DNA of 64,000 nucleotides from an uncultured Tateyamaria sp. (GCF_947503415.1 NZ_CANNDS010000001.1:496001-560000); one strand, 5' to 3'; shown: positions 1 through 9,342, counted from the stretch's first letter. The notes: generated from the letters alone by a model not told the origin. A program made the numbers and translations.

Positions 1-130
1 CGCCTGTTTCGGCACGGCCAATGATGGCACTTGCGCGTTTGATGTTATCGTCGACAGCGGCGCGGTTGTGGTGGAAACGCTTGAAACGAACAACCTGCGC
101 CGCGGCTATTGCCTGAGGGCGCGGCAATGA
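1..130 (+). CDS. C-terminal end of an unidentified protein (5' truncated by window)
   Basis: The frame beginning at base 2 is open from the window edge to a TGA at 128-130 and encodes about 42 residues ending LRRGYCLRARQ. Two cysteines fit a secreted protein like its two downstream neighbours, but nothing else can be recognised. The stop overlaps the ATG of the next gene (ATGA at 127-130), which suggests translational coupling and a common operon with the two genes that follow. Confidence 0.55.
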   Translation, partial: ACFGTANDGTCAFDVIVDSGAVVVETLETNNLRRGYCLRARQ

Positions 131-1248
131 GGGCACTGCTTCTGGCCCTGCTGCTGGCAAGCCCTGCGATGGCGCAAGACCCGCGCCCCTCCGCGCCGGT
201 GTTTCGCTATCTGCACGAAACCAAGGTGACCTGCGGCACAATCAAAGACGGCGCCCCATTGGCAAGTGGTGTCTACGGCACTGTGGTCAACGTGTTGAAC
301 CCGCATGGTGCGTCCGTCACGGTCAGCGGCGCGCTGCAATTGGCGCATCCTCCGGGCCAGGTGACAGGTGGCGAAGGGGTTACTTTGGATCCGTTTGACC
401 TGCCCGGTGGGCGCGCCTTTGCCGTTGACTGTCGGACCCTGCGCGCGCTGCACTATCCCTACGGCTATCCCGAACCATTCATCGAGGGATTTCTGACCCT
501 CGAGGCGTTGCAGCCCTTGGTCGTCACCAGCGTCTGGACCACAGGAGCGGCGACGGGCAAGGATGTACATCTGACCAGCCTTGACGTGGACACCGTGCCG
601 CCCCGGGCGGTCGAGGTGCCCCCCGTCGATCCCGATTGGGCAGACGGGGTGGAAAGTCAGGATTTTTGCGACCGGTTGGCAATGTCCAGCGTGGCCCTGA
701 CGGGGCGGGTGGTGGCCCAAAGCTATACCTTTGACGAAGCCCCCGGCGAGGGTCCGCGCGAGGTGACGCGGCTTGAAGACGTCACCGTTCTGGCCGGGGC
801 CGGGGCTGTCGTGGGCGGCCCGGTCGAGGTGCGCCTGCAACGCGGGCTGTTCCCTGACGGGCGTTTTCTGGATGTATCGGAGATGCCGGTGCTGAGTGTC
901 GGCGAACGCTATTTGCTGCTGTTGCCGAACCACGGGTGGCGGATCGAGGCGGTTTCGATGGACGATGTCCTGCGCATCGTCTCGTTCGGCGCGCGTGAGG
1001 TTCTGGTCGACCAGTCGGGATTTGCCGTGACGGATGTGGACGGCGGGCGCAGTACCGACGCCGTCGCCACACAGGAACAGACGTTTTTCGCCCCCACCCT
1101 GACCGGCGCAGAACCTCCGGTGGATGCGATGGAGGTCGCGGATTTCGTGGCGGCCATTGATGCGGCGGGATGTGACGGGCCGGTGCTGAGCGGGCCCTAT
1201 ACGTCCTATCCGCTGGTCACGAACGGTATCGAGGGGGTCGCGGAATGA
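127..1248 (+). CDS. Secreted protein of unknown function
   Basis: This encodes about 373 residues with a clear Sec signal peptide (MRALLLALLLASPAMAQ, cleavage after AMA), so the product should be periplasmic or extracellular. The ORF track starts at a TTG 18 bases upstream, but the ATG at 127 overlaps the previous stop and begins directly with the signal peptide, so I prefer it. The mature part has several cysteines (VTCGTI, VDCRTL, QDFCDRL, AAGCDGP) that could form disulfides. I do not recognise a family. The stop overlaps the start of the metalloprotease gene (ATGA at 1245-1248), so the two are probably co-translated. A role as partner, inhibitor or substrate of that protease is only a guess from the linkage. 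Confidence 0.8.
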   Translation: MRALLLALLLASPAMAQDPRPSAPVFRYLHETKVTCGTIKDGAPLASGVYGTVVNVLNPHGASVTVSGALQLAHPPGQVTGGEGVTLDPFDLPGGRAFAVDCRTLRALHYPYGYPEPFIEGFLTLEALQPLVVTSVWTTGAATGKDVHLTSLDVDTVPPRAVEVPPVDPDWADGVESQDFCDRLAMSSVALTGRVVAQSYTFDEAPGEGPREVTRLEDVTVLAGAGAVVGGPVEVRLQRGLFPDGRFLDVSEMPVLSVGERYLLLLPNHGWRIEAVSMDDVLRIVSFGAREVLVDQSGFAVTDVDGGRSTDAVATQEQTFFAPTLTGAEPPVDAMEVADFVAAIDAAGCDGPVLSGPYTSYPLVTNGIEGVAE

Positions 1249-3320
1249 GACGTCTTGGCGCGCTTTTGTTGTTGATCATTGCTCAGGTCCTGCCGACCCA
1301 AGCCTTCAACGTGCAGGAAAACTGGGTGGGCAATGAACTCAGGTGGGAGGATTCCGACCTGCCCATCGAATGGATTACCGATTCAGGGAATGCCGCCATC
1401 GGGGGGGCACGCTGGGATGCGATCCGATTGGCCGTGGACCAGTGGAACAGGACCGGCGGGCTTCGGCTTTTGTTCACGCTGTCCAACCCGCAGGAAACCG
1501 ACAACACGATGACTGATGGCGATGGCAAGAGCGAGGTGCTGTACACCACACGTGCCACGATCGACGGCGTTGCCGGACGCGAGCGGACAACCCGGACCTG
1601 TCCCAGCTGTCGTCGGATCATCGAATCCGATGTGGCCATTGCCAATGATGTCGCCCCCCTGCCGAACCCACCGACAGACGCGTTTGGCGGCTGTAGTGCA
1701 GAGGCGGTGCTGATCCATGAATTCGGACACACCATCGGGCTTGATCACGAAAACGGGCGGTTGGCGATGATGCAGGACATTTGCAACAACACGCCCCGCG
1801 TGCTGGGCCAACCGGCGGGCACCATGGTGTTGCCGGACGATCAACAGGGTGCGCGTCAGCAATATAGCGGCAATGGCGACGAGGTGAACCTGATCGCCGT
1901 GCCGCAATACCTGTTCCGTGAATTGCCGGTGCTCTTTCGCGACCGCATCACCGCGCTGACGGGTGCGGGCATTATCGCGGCGGCCAACTTTCCGGTCAGG
2001 CTGGTCAATTTCGGCCGTGCAGGCACGCCGCGTGCCTTCAACCCGGACCTGCTGGAATGCGCGTTTCTGGGGGGCATTGACCCGGGATGCGAGGGCAGCT
2101 TTTACGATGTGAACGCACCCAACCAACCCCTTATGATGTGCCCGGGTGACAGCATGAATGTGCCTTGGACGGTGGCCAGTCGCACCAATTCCGGCGGGTC
2201 CGAACGTGCCCACAGCATGGGGTTTTACCTGACCGATGATGCCACCGTGCCGTTTGATCCCACCTCGGAATTCCTGATTGACCTGCCGTTGGCCGGCGCG
2301 TTCCTCGACAACGAGATCGAGATCGACAGCACGGGCCAACGCAATCTGACAGGCGTTGAACGGCTGACGCTCAGCGATGATCCGGACTGTGCATTGGCCG
2401 GGACATACCGGCTGTGGCATGGCGTGGATATCTGTCACGAGCATCTCGAAGGCTCTGGCACCGTGGCGGCAGGCGGGGCGTTCGAAGAGGACAACTTTGC
2501 GCTGACCGGCCTTTTCGTGACCATTCTGGACCCGGGAGCCGCGCAATGCGCAGGCGCCGCGATCCCGGCAAGCGACGGCGTGTGCCCCCTGTCGGAGATC
2601 CGCAAGACCTGTGACGCACCCCCATTGCCCGACCCCGACGGCGAACCGCAGCCACCCGACGATTGCGATCCCGGGGAAGAGGCATGCATTTGTCAGACTG
2701 TCGTGGGCGGGCTTGGTGATCCGGATGGCCACCCGGACGGAAACCACGCCTTCAACGAATTCTGCCCCGACGATGAGGGCGAACGGGTCTGTCTGAGTCA
2801 AGGCGGCTTTGGGCTGTGCGAAACGTGCAATGCGCCCAATGACCGCCAGCCCGGTTGCTCATGCACCGCAGATGACCAATGCGGCGCGGATCTGACCTGC
2901 TTTGGCGAAGAAACGCAGAATGGATCAGGCATTGGCACCTGTCAGCCGGACTCCCCGCCCAGCTGGACTTGCCTGGCCGACTGCCAGCAGCTGTTCAACG
3001 ATCCAAACGCATTTTGCGACAACAACCATCCGTCCGGCACCGCCCTTTGTGTGCCCGGTGTCTGCAACGGACCCGACATTCTGGCGTGCTGGACCGAGGG
3101 CGAATTGCTGGGTGTCGACGACCAGCCGACCTTTGGGCCGTTTTGCGGGGTGGCACCGGATGCGTCCCCACTTTCGCGGTCGTGCCAGTCACAATGTGGT
3201 CCGGGAGCCGATCTGGACAATCCGGACTTGGATGTGAGTTGTCAGGATATTGGCTATCCCCCGAATTTTGAATGCGATCTGCAGGTCGCAGGGGGCGCCT
3301 GCCGACCTGGACCTCTTTGA
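1245..3320 (+). CDS. Secreted metzincin-type zinc metalloprotease with Cys-rich C-terminal region
   Basis: This 691-residue protein starts with a signal peptide (MRRLGALLLLIIAQVLPTQA). Around residue 158 it carries HEFGHTIGLDHE, the complete HExxHxxGxxH zinc motif of metzincins, followed within about 15 residues by an AMMQ Met-turn. This points to a matrixin-like (M10-type) endopeptidase acting outside the cytoplasm. The catalytic domain spans roughly residues 25-210. The remaining 480 residues are rich in cysteine, with C-x2-6-C clusters between about 460 and 690, resembling disulfide-stabilised modules, possibly for binding substrate or surface. No propeptide cysteine switch is obvious. It is coupled by a 4-bp overlap to the preceding secreted protein. 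The protease call is firm; the target is unknown. Confidence 0.87.
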   Translation: MRRLGALLLLIIAQVLPTQAFNVQENWVGNELRWEDSDLPIEWITDSGNAAIGGARWDAIRLAVDQWNRTGGLRLLFTLSNPQETDNTMTDGDGKSEVLYTTRATIDGVAGRERTTRTCPSCRRIIESDVAIANDVAPLPNPPTDAFGGCSAEAVLIHEFGHTIGLDHENGRLAMMQDICNNTPRVLGQPAGTMVLPDDQQGARQQYSGNGDEVNLIAVPQYLFRELPVLFRDRITALTGAGIIAAANFPVRLVNFGRAGTPRAFNPDLLECAFLGGIDPGCEGSFYDVNAPNQPLMMCPGDSMNVPWTVASRTNSGGSERAHSMGFYLTDDATVPFDPTSEFLIDLPLAGAFLDNEIEIDSTGQRNLTGVERLTLSDDPDCALAGTYRLWHGVDICHEHLEGSGTVAAGGAFEEDNFALTGLFVTILDPGAAQCAGAAIPASDGVCPLSEIRKTCDAPPLPDPDGEPQPPDDCDPGEEACICQTVVGGLGDPDGHPDGNHAFNEFCPDDEGERVCLSQGGFGLCETCNAPNDRQPGCSCTADDQCGADLTCFGEETQNGSGIGTCQPDSPPSWTCLADCQQLFNDPNAFCDNNHPSGTALCVPGVCNGPDILACWTEGELLGVDDQPTFGPFCGVAPDASPLSRSCQSQCGPGADLDNPDLDVSCQDIGYPPNFECDLQVAGGACRPGPL

Positions 3321-3433
3321 TAGAACCGCAACAGCCGGGGTGCGGAACGCACCTTTCGTTCGAGGTCGGGTAGAAACAGGTGGAACCGCTGTGTCGGCGG
3401 CAAGCGTCGTGTCCGCCAGCCACAACACGCACT

Positions 3434-3892
3434 TCAGGACGACGGTACAGCCGTCTGCGCCAGAATGCGCCTGATCTGTCCCGGTGTCTGTCCTGTCAGC
3501 TTTTTCAACGTGGTCGTCATATGACTTTGAGACGAGAACCCGACCGCATAGGCGATGTCGCATATTGGCAATGAGCTTTCGCGCAACAGCCTTGATGCAT
3601 GCTGTACGCGCGTCTGGATGATGTAGGCGTGCGGGGACACGCCAAGCGCCTTTTTGAACACTCTGGCGAACTGAAAGACGCTTAGATTTGCGATATCCGC
3701 AAGCTCGTCCAGCGACAGACTGACGTCCACGTTACTCTCGATATGTGCCAAAACGCCTTCCAGACGTTTTGTGTCTGGATGCGTCCAGGCCGACCCGCCC
3801 ACTCGCTGCCGGGTCCCGTCCGACGAACGGTGGCGGCGCGTTGGACCGCTGAGGTTTTGCATGCCAATCATGGCGTCGTAACTGTCCAGCAT
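3434..3892 (-). CDS. AraC-family transcriptional regulator, short form
   Basis: The C-terminal ~105 residues form a typical AraC/XylS DNA-binding domain with two helix-turn-helix units (VSLSLDELADIANLSVFQFARVFK, then ICDIAYAVGFSSQSHMTTTLKK). The N-terminal ligand-binding domain usual in this family is essentially missing. The ORF track begins at 4030, overlapping the nitroreductase stop, but an internal ATG at 3892 has a strong SD (AAGGAAG, about 6 bases away) and removes 46 residues without family character, so I use it (152 aa). The gene is last in a minus-strand series DctP, DctQM, nitroreductase, AraC, which suggests it regulates that group or is co-transcribed with it. Confidence 0.82.
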   Translation of the reverse strand: MLDSYDAMIGMQNLSGPTRRHRSSDGTRQRVGGSAWTHPDTKRLEGVLAHIESNVDVSLSLDELADIANLSVFQFARVFKKALGVSPHAYIIQTRVQHASRLLRESSLPICDIAYAVGFSSQSHMTTTLKKLTGQTPGQIRRILAQTAVPSS

Positions 3893-4026
3893 CTGTGCTT
3901 CCTTTTCGGTTTGTCGCCTCTGTTTACCGAGGGGGTGGGGGGCACAGACATCGGGCATTTCCCCGAAGCGCAGGCCGTTGATCATGATCTGGTGCAGGGT
4001 CGTATCGCTGCCGAACGGGCAGCCTT

Positions 4027-4614
4027 TCACAGGACTTGGCAGACCTCTTCAAAGGCGAACCGATCGGCGCGCGGGTAGGCCTTGGATGTGTCCGCATAGC
4101 CCAAGGCACACAGGAAATTGGATTTGATCCGGGTGCCCGCGAAAAACGCCTGATCGACGGCGGCATTGTCAAAGCCGGACATGGGGCCGCAGTTCAGGCC
4201 CACGGCACGCGCGGCCATGATCAGATAGGCCCCTTGCATCGACGCATTGCGAAAGGCCGTGATCTGGGCCGCTGTTTCGTTGTCCTCGAACAGTTGCTTG
4301 TTCTGCGGGGCCACCGGAAACAGTCGCGGCAGATGGTCAAAGAATTCCAGATCATGGCCGATGACGGCGATAACAGGCGCGCTGCGCGCCCGGGCGACGT
4401 TGCCGTCAAAGAGCGCCGGACGCAGACGTGCGCGCGCGTCCGGGGATGTGAGGAAGATCAGCCGGGCCGGGCATGCATTCATGGAGGTGGGGCCCCATTT
4501 CATCAGGTCGTAAAGCTCTGACAGCAGGTGTGGTGCGACTGGTGTCGGCAGAAACCTGTTGGCGGTCCGGGCCTCGGTAAACAGAGATTGGCGGGCGGTT
4601 GTGTCCAGGGTCAT
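4027..4614 (-). CDS. Nitroreductase-family protein, RutE/malonic semialdehyde reductase-like
   Basis: This is a 195-residue FMN-dependent nitroreductase-fold protein. The segment LYDLMKWGPTSMNACPARL and the following RLRPALFDGNVARARSAPV match the pattern of RutE/HadB-type enzymes, which reduce malonic semialdehyde to 3-hydroxypropionate at the end of the Rut pyrimidine pathway. The length is normal for the family. No other rut genes are nearby, so the physiological substrate may be another small aldehyde or an enone. Its start overlaps the stop of the fused TRAP permease by 4 bases, placing it in the TRAP operon; it may act on the imported compound. The fold is confident, the exact substrate is not. 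Confidence 0.82.
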   Translation of the reverse strand: MTLDTTARQSLFTEARTANRFLPTPVAPHLLSELYDLMKWGPTSMNACPARLIFLTSPDARARLRPALFDGNVARARSAPVIAVIGHDLEFFDHLPRLFPVAPQNKQLFEDNETAAQITAFRNASMQGAYLIMAARAVGLNCGPMSGFDNAAVDQAFFAGTRIKSNFLCALGYADTSKAYPRADRFAFEEVCQVL

Positions 4615-6650
4615 TGAAAAACACTCGTCAGTTGGGGAAAGACAAAGAGAAGCCCGATCATCAGCAGCATGACACCGACAAACGGGCTGGTTCCGATGAA
4701 GATATCGCGCAGGGTGATTGCGCTGTTGCCCAGCGCGGCCTTGACCACGAACACCGACAGCCCAAGCGGTGGCGTCAAAAGCCCCACTTCGATGGCGATG
4801 ACGGTGAGGATTCCGAACCAGATCAGGTCGACGTCAAACGACGCAAGGATCGGCAGCATCAGCGGCAGGGTGATCAACATGATCGAGACGGAATCAAGCA
4901 CCATCCCCATCAACAGCAGCGCGCCCAGATAGCACAGGATCAGCACCGCGAACGGCATCTCGACCGCCACCACCAGCTGCACCAGATCGGCAGGCAGGCC
5001 GGACAGCGCAATCATGCGCGTGTACATATTCGCCGCGATGATCAGCAGCAGAATGGAGACCGACACCTGTCCCGTTTCGATCAGCAAGCGCCACAGCGCG
5101 GGCCAATTTGACAGGCCGGGTATCCGCACTGCCCTGACGGCATAGATGCAAAGCGCAAGTGCGGCGCCGACCGCGCCCGCTTCGGTGGGGGTAAAGACGC
5201 CGCCATAGATGCCGCCCAGAACCGCGACAATCAGCAGACCGATGGGTGACAGTTTCGCAAGGGCGGTGCGCGGTGTTTCCTTGGCCTCGGGCGCGCGGCT
5301 CCAGGCGCTGGGATAGGATTTGCGTGCCGCGTGTGCAGTGACACCAGCGAAGGACGGGGCAAACCGCGCGATAGCGTAGATCATGAGGGCAAAACCGGCC
5401 GCCAGAATGATACCGGGAATGATGGAGGCGGTGAACAACGCGCCCACCGACACCTCCGCCACGATCCCGTAGACGATCAACAGCAAGGAGGGCGGGATGA
5501 GCATGCCCAGCACCGAACTGCCTGCAACAATACCAACGGCAAAGCGCCCGGAATACCCGTGATCCAGCATTGGCGGCACTGCCACGCGGGTGAAGACAAC
5601 CGCTGATGCAATCGAAATCCCGGTGATCGCGGCAAAGACCGTGTTGGCGGCCACCGTGGCAATCCCGAGGCCGCCCACGATCTTGCCCAGCAGCCATTCA
5701 CACACGTCAAAGGCATCGCGCGCAATCCGCGCCTCGTTCACCACCAGCCCCATCAGGACAAACAGCGGGACGACACCATAGAGCTGGTTCTGGATCGACC
5801 CGGTCGCCGCGATCTTGAGCATGTCGGCGGCGGTCAGGAAATCCTCGCGCAGCAGCCAGACGCCCACAAAACTCAGGCCAGCAAGGGCCATGGCAATAGG
5901 CATGCCCAGCAGGACCAGAAGCACCATGCAAACGACCAGCGTCACGGCGATGCCAAAGCCGCTTTGAAAAGACAGCAAGGCAATCGTCAGGCCCGTCACG
6001 GCGACGCCTGCCATGGCCGCGAGCCGGAGCATTTTACGGGTGTTCGCGCGCGCCATCGGGGCGTCCGCCATGGTGCGGAACATGTCGACCAGAAAGGCAA
6101 CACTGGCCAACCCCGCACAGATCACGACCACGGCGCGAAACGGCCAGACCTGAATGGCAAGATCCGACTGGCTTCCGAAATAATCGGCATAGCGCCAGCT
6201 TTCGACCAGATCGGGCAAGGTCGCGATGGCGATGATCCCCATGACGACCGCCCCGACCATCTGGAACCCGGCCATCATCGCAGCAGCCAAGAACGGTCGG
6301 CGTTTTGCGATGCTCTCGCTCCACGCGTCTGACCGGGCAAGACGACGGCTGAGCACACTGTCGACCACTTGCAAAAACACAATGGCGACAATCGAATAGC
6401 CGACAATTTCGGGGACACGGGGCAAGGGCGCATTCAGTAGGCTGCGGCCCAGCACGTCCGTAACGATCAGGGCCATCAACAACATGGTCCAGATGGACCC
6501 GGCAGCGCTTAGCCAACGGCCGATGCTGTACAATCCTTGCATCTGGTGGCGGCCTGACCAGAATGTACTGCGGCTCCAGGCGGAGGGGCGGCGCGTGGGT
6601 GCGCCTGCCGATGGGCCAAGCTTCGGGGCTTTGAGCAACGCTTGGGTCAT
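4611..6650 (-). CDS. TRAP transporter fused permease (DctQ-DctM)
   Basis: This protein of about 679 residues joins the small and large TRAP membrane subunits. Residues ~25-210 form a four-helix DctQ-like part. From ~220 onward is a DctM part with many helices and typical segments such as SVLGMLIPPSLLLIVYGIVAE and GGIYGGVFTPTEAGAVGA. It forms the inner-membrane channel that, with the periplasmic DctP encoded just upstream, drives ion-coupled uptake of a carboxylate-type solute. The ORF track start (6701) overlaps dctP; the ATG at 6650, four bases after the dctP stop, is more likely. The stop overlaps the nitroreductase start. The substrate cannot be read from the sequence. Confidence 0.9.
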   Translation of the reverse strand: MTQALLKAPKLGPSAGAPTRRPSAWSRSTFWSGRHQMQGLYSIGRWLSAAGSIWTMLLMALIVTDVLGRSLLNAPLPRVPEIVGYSIVAIVFLQVVDSVLSRRLARSDAWSESIAKRRPFLAAAMMAGFQMVGAVVMGIIAIATLPDLVESWRYADYFGSQSDLAIQVWPFRAVVVICAGLASVAFLVDMFRTMADAPMARANTRKMLRLAAMAGVAVTGLTIALLSFQSGFGIAVTLVVCMVLLVLLGMPIAMALAGLSFVGVWLLREDFLTAADMLKIAATGSIQNQLYGVVPLFVLMGLVVNEARIARDAFDVCEWLLGKIVGGLGIATVAANTVFAAITGISIASAVVFTRVAVPPMLDHGYSGRFAVGIVAGSSVLGMLIPPSLLLIVYGIVAEVSVGALFTASIIPGIILAAGFALMIYAIARFAPSFAGVTAHAARKSYPSAWSRAPEAKETPRTALAKLSPIGLLIVAVLGGIYGGVFTPTEAGAVGAALALCIYAVRAVRIPGLSNWPALWRLLIETGQVSVSILLLIIAANMYTRMIALSGLPADLVQLVVAVEMPFAVLILCYLGALLLMGMVLDSVSIMLITLPLMLPILASFDVDLIWFGILTVIAIEVGLLTPPLGLSVFVVKAALGNSAITLRDIFIGTSPFVGVMLLMIGLLFVFPQLTSVFQ

Positions 6651-6654
6651 GCCC

Positions 6655-7725
6655 CTACCCCCAGTTGCGGGCGGGTGTCGCACCGGCGGCCGTGACAGCA
6701 TCCATATACGCGGTCAGGATGTCACGGGCCGACGCCCCACGGGCTTCGGTCACCTCCACCCAAGACCCAGCAATATCGGGCAGGTTGTCGACCCATTTTT
6801 GCCGTTCCGGTGCAGCAAGCGTGGTGATTGTGGCCCCGGCCTCGACCATCTTGGCCTCGTACCCTTCGGAGGCGGCCATCAACTGCTTGGCATGCACGGC
6901 GGAATATTCATCACCCAAGGTTTGCAGTACCTCGGTCACATCCTGCGGCAGCCGCCGCCACTTGCGCTGGTTCACGGCAAGGCCCCCGGTCATCTGGCTG
7001 CCGATGCTGACCTTGGTGACAAAGGGCGCAGGCTCGTACAGCTTGAACGGAAACGCGCCTGACAGCGAAATCAGGACGCCATCGGCCACACCGGTGCTGA
7101 GCGTGTTGTAGAAATCCGGCAGGCCCGCGTTGACAGGCACAGCACCCGACCCTTTCAGGAAATTGCCAACCGAGCCTGCGGCGATGATCTTCATCCCGTC
7201 GAGTTGGGCGTAGCTGTCGAACGGCTCACGCGTCAAAAGGTGGTAGGTCTCAATTCCGCTGGCGCCAAGAAACACTTGGCTTTGCCGAGCCCACGCCTCG
7301 GACAGTTCGGGCATATCACGGTGCAACTGGTTCATGACGGCCAGTTGCATGGGCAGGTCATCGGTGACGAACGGGGTGTAGAACGTCACGTTCTGCAAGG
7401 GCATCTTGCTTTCTTCCCAAAGCGTGCCCACCCAGCCCATATCGGTCAGGCCATCGGCCACCGCCTCGAGCGTCTTGTCGAACTTGTAAAGCGCGCCGCC
7501 ATAGCTTTCGGTCCAGTCAATGCTGTGCGGCGATCCCGCATCCGTCAGGCGCGTGTTGGATTGCCCGACGACATGCGACGACAGCGACCCGACCCACGGC
7601 ACGGCGGTGGGATGGCTGGATGCCATGGTCAGCCTGATCGTGTCTGCGCGCGCTGCGGCGGGCAGCAACGCGGCACCCGTTGCGGCGGCCAATCCGGCCA
7701 GAACTGTTCTGCGATTATGTGTCAT
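6655..7725 (-). CDS. TRAP transporter periplasmic solute-binding protein (DctP family)
   Basis: The 356-residue product begins with a twin-arginine-like leader (NRRTVLAGLAAATGAALLPAAARA) and continues with TIRLTMASSHPTAVPWVG, the usual first strand of DctP proteins. Family hallmarks include the central FYNTLSTGVADGVLISLSGA segment and a long C-terminal helix (WVEVTEARGASARDILTAYM). It captures the solute in the periplasm for the fused permease encoded four bases downstream. The Tat-like leader would imply export in folded form, which is seen for some TRAP binding proteins. The substrate is unknown; proximity to a RutE-like reductase suggests a small organic acid. Confidence 0.9.
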   Translation of the reverse strand: MTHNRRTVLAGLAAATGAALLPAAARADTIRLTMASSHPTAVPWVGSLSSHVVGQSNTRLTDAGSPHSIDWTESYGGALYKFDKTLEAVADGLTDMGWVGTLWEESKMPLQNVTFYTPFVTDDLPMQLAVMNQLHRDMPELSEAWARQSQVFLGASGIETYHLLTREPFDSYAQLDGMKIIAAGSVGNFLKGSGAVPVNAGLPDFYNTLSTGVADGVLISLSGAFPFKLYEPAPFVTKVSIGSQMTGGLAVNQRKWRRLPQDVTEVLQTLGDEYSAVHAKQLMAASEGYEAKMVEAGATITTLAAPERQKWVDNLPDIAGSWVEVTEARGASARDILTAYMDAVTAAGATPARNWG

Positions 7726-7878
7726 GCTTTTCCTCCTTCAAGCATTGGTCGAACTGCTGCCAACAGGCCGCAGGGTTTGGTCCCAAGCCCCGCGATGCGG
7801 CCCTTGGGGGGTAAGGTCATGGTGTGGGGTAAAGCAGCGCCGGGCGTTTTGTGTGTGCCCGGTCAGACGCGCGCTAGG

Positions 7879-9342
7879 TCACGGGGCCACCAGCCCGGCA
7901 TCCAGCGCCTTCATCGCTGCCGCCGCGCGGGACGACACGCCCAGTTTGCGAAAGATCTTTTCGACATGCGTGCCGACGGTCTTGGGCGACAATTCAAGGC
8001 CGCGGGCGATTTCCTTGTTGCTTTGACCGGCGATCAAACCGGCCAACACGTCCTGTTCGCGAGCGGTCAGAGACAAGACGGGTTCTTCCTCTGCCGAAGG
8101 CAGGTTTCTGGCGCCCATCGCTTCAAGGGCAAGGCGCACCGCGCGCAAATCAAGGCGACCGGCCTTGGCTTCTGCGGTCAGAAGCGTGCGCAGATGTGCG
8201 ACGGGCCATTCGGCACGCAGACCGTGCGCCATGCGTTCAACGGTTGCGAGCCGGGCCACCTGCACGATGCGCGCCTCGAACGGTTGCGCAGCAGCGGTTA
8301 GCCCACGATTGAAACCGGAGCCGTCCATCCGTTCGTAGGCAAGGCTCGCCAGCCGTGCCACCGCCAGCAAATCCGGCGCGCGGGACAAGATGCGTTCGGT
8401 CCAGTGCGGGGCAAGGCGTGCGGCTTCGGACGTACCTGCCCCATGATCAAAGGCGGGGTTCGGCACTGCCACCTGCCCCAGGTCAGCCAGCGCTGCGGCA
8501 AAGCCGATGGCCGATATCTCGTCCGGGTCCTGTGTCGCGGCTTCGGCCATTTTCAGCGACAGGCCCTGCGCGAGCCGCGACACACCGGTCATGTCGGGGC
8601 GTTTCAGGTCTGAATAATCGGCCAGCAACAGCGCCACGTCGGACAGCGACACGTCATCGTCACCAAGCGCGCAACATGCAAGGGCTGCGGCACATGCGTC
8701 GCCGGGCGCTTCCGCCTTCAGCCACCGATCCATGTGCTGGATCGCGATCTGTGCAAGCGAGGGATCATAGACCTTGCCCGCCCGGTTTTCGATCAAGAGC
8801 GTGGCGCGGGCGGTGCCGAAATTGCGGCCATAGACTTCGATGTCGCCCGCCAGCGCAACATATTGCGCGGCCTCGTGGATGGCGTCGCCCGCCTTGCCCG
8901 CAGGAAGCCCGGAGCCATCCCAGTTTTCAAAGAAATCCTCGGCGGCATGGATCAACACGTCGGGCAATCCCAAGCGCTGGCAGATCATCACAACCGCTTC
9001 GCAATGCGCCACGGCAATGGGCACCATCGTGTCGTGCAGGGATGCGGGGTTCGGCGGTTCCGTCGCGACAAAGGGATTGCGTCCTTCGATATAGGCGGCA
9101 CGCCCCCCCACATCATCTCCAAACAACATGGCGAACTCACGGGCATTCGACGTGCAGCCGGCCCAACGCAGCATCGCCAACCGGGCGGCGTTGGCCTGCA
9201 TGTCCGCATCTGCACCCGCACTGTCCGCCAGCCGCGCGGCAAGGCGTGCCACATTGGGAGAATGATCGGGGGGCTGCCCCATGCTCAGATCACCAGCAAA
9301 GGCGAGGGCGCCGATGGCTTGTTCCATACGTGTCAGTGTCAT
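7879..9342 (-). CDS. HD-GYP-like double domain fused to LuxR-type HTH regulator
   Basis: This 487-residue protein has two HD-GYP-like halves followed by a LuxR/GerE DNA-binding domain (about 420-480, LTAREQDVLAGLIAGQSNKEIARGLELS...). The first half contains ENWDGSGLPAGKAGDAIHEA and the second LADLGQVAVPNPAF plus YERMDGSGFNRGL. Both echo the GYP signature of cyclic-di-GMP phosphodiesterases, but metal-ligand positions are altered: the expected HDIGK reads ADLGQ and the expected HHE reads AYE. It is therefore probably a non-catalytic sensor controlling transcription. A good SD (GGAGG, 5 bases) supports the start. It lies 153 bases upstream of the TRAP genes on the same strand and may regulate them. 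Confidence 0.8.
   Translation of the reverse strand: MTLTRMEQAIGALAFAGDLSMGQPPDHSPNVARLAARLADSAGADADMQANAARLAMLRWAGCTSNAREFAMLFGDDVGGRAAYIEGRNPFVATEPPNPASLHDTMVPIAVAHCEAVVMICQRLGLPDVLIHAAEDFFENWDGSGLPAGKAGDAIHEAAQYVALAGDIEVYGRNFGTARATLLIENRAGKVYDPSLAQIAIQHMDRWLKAEAPGDACAAALACCALGDDDVSLSDVALLLADYSDLKRPDMTGVSRLAQGLSLKMAEAATQDPDEISAIGFAAALADLGQVAVPNPAFDHGAGTSEAARLAPHWTERILSRAPDLLAVARLASLAYERMDGSGFNRGLTAAAQPFEARIVQVARLATVERMAHGLRAEWPVAHLRTLLTAEAKAGRLDLRAVRLALEAMGARNLPSAEEEPVLSLTAREQDVLAGLIAGQSNKEIARGLELSPKTVGTHVEKIFRKLGVSSRAAAAMKALDAGLVAP

Noticed and set aside
1383-2801. 472-codon ORF on the minus strand
   Set aside because: It lies fully antisense to the metzincin gene, has no family motif and no SD, and is rich in residues expected from a GC-rich shadow frame.
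4599-5111. 170-codon plus-strand ORF rich in Gln/His/Asp
   Set aside because: It is antisense to the TRAP permease; the composition is the complement of hydrophobic membrane codons.
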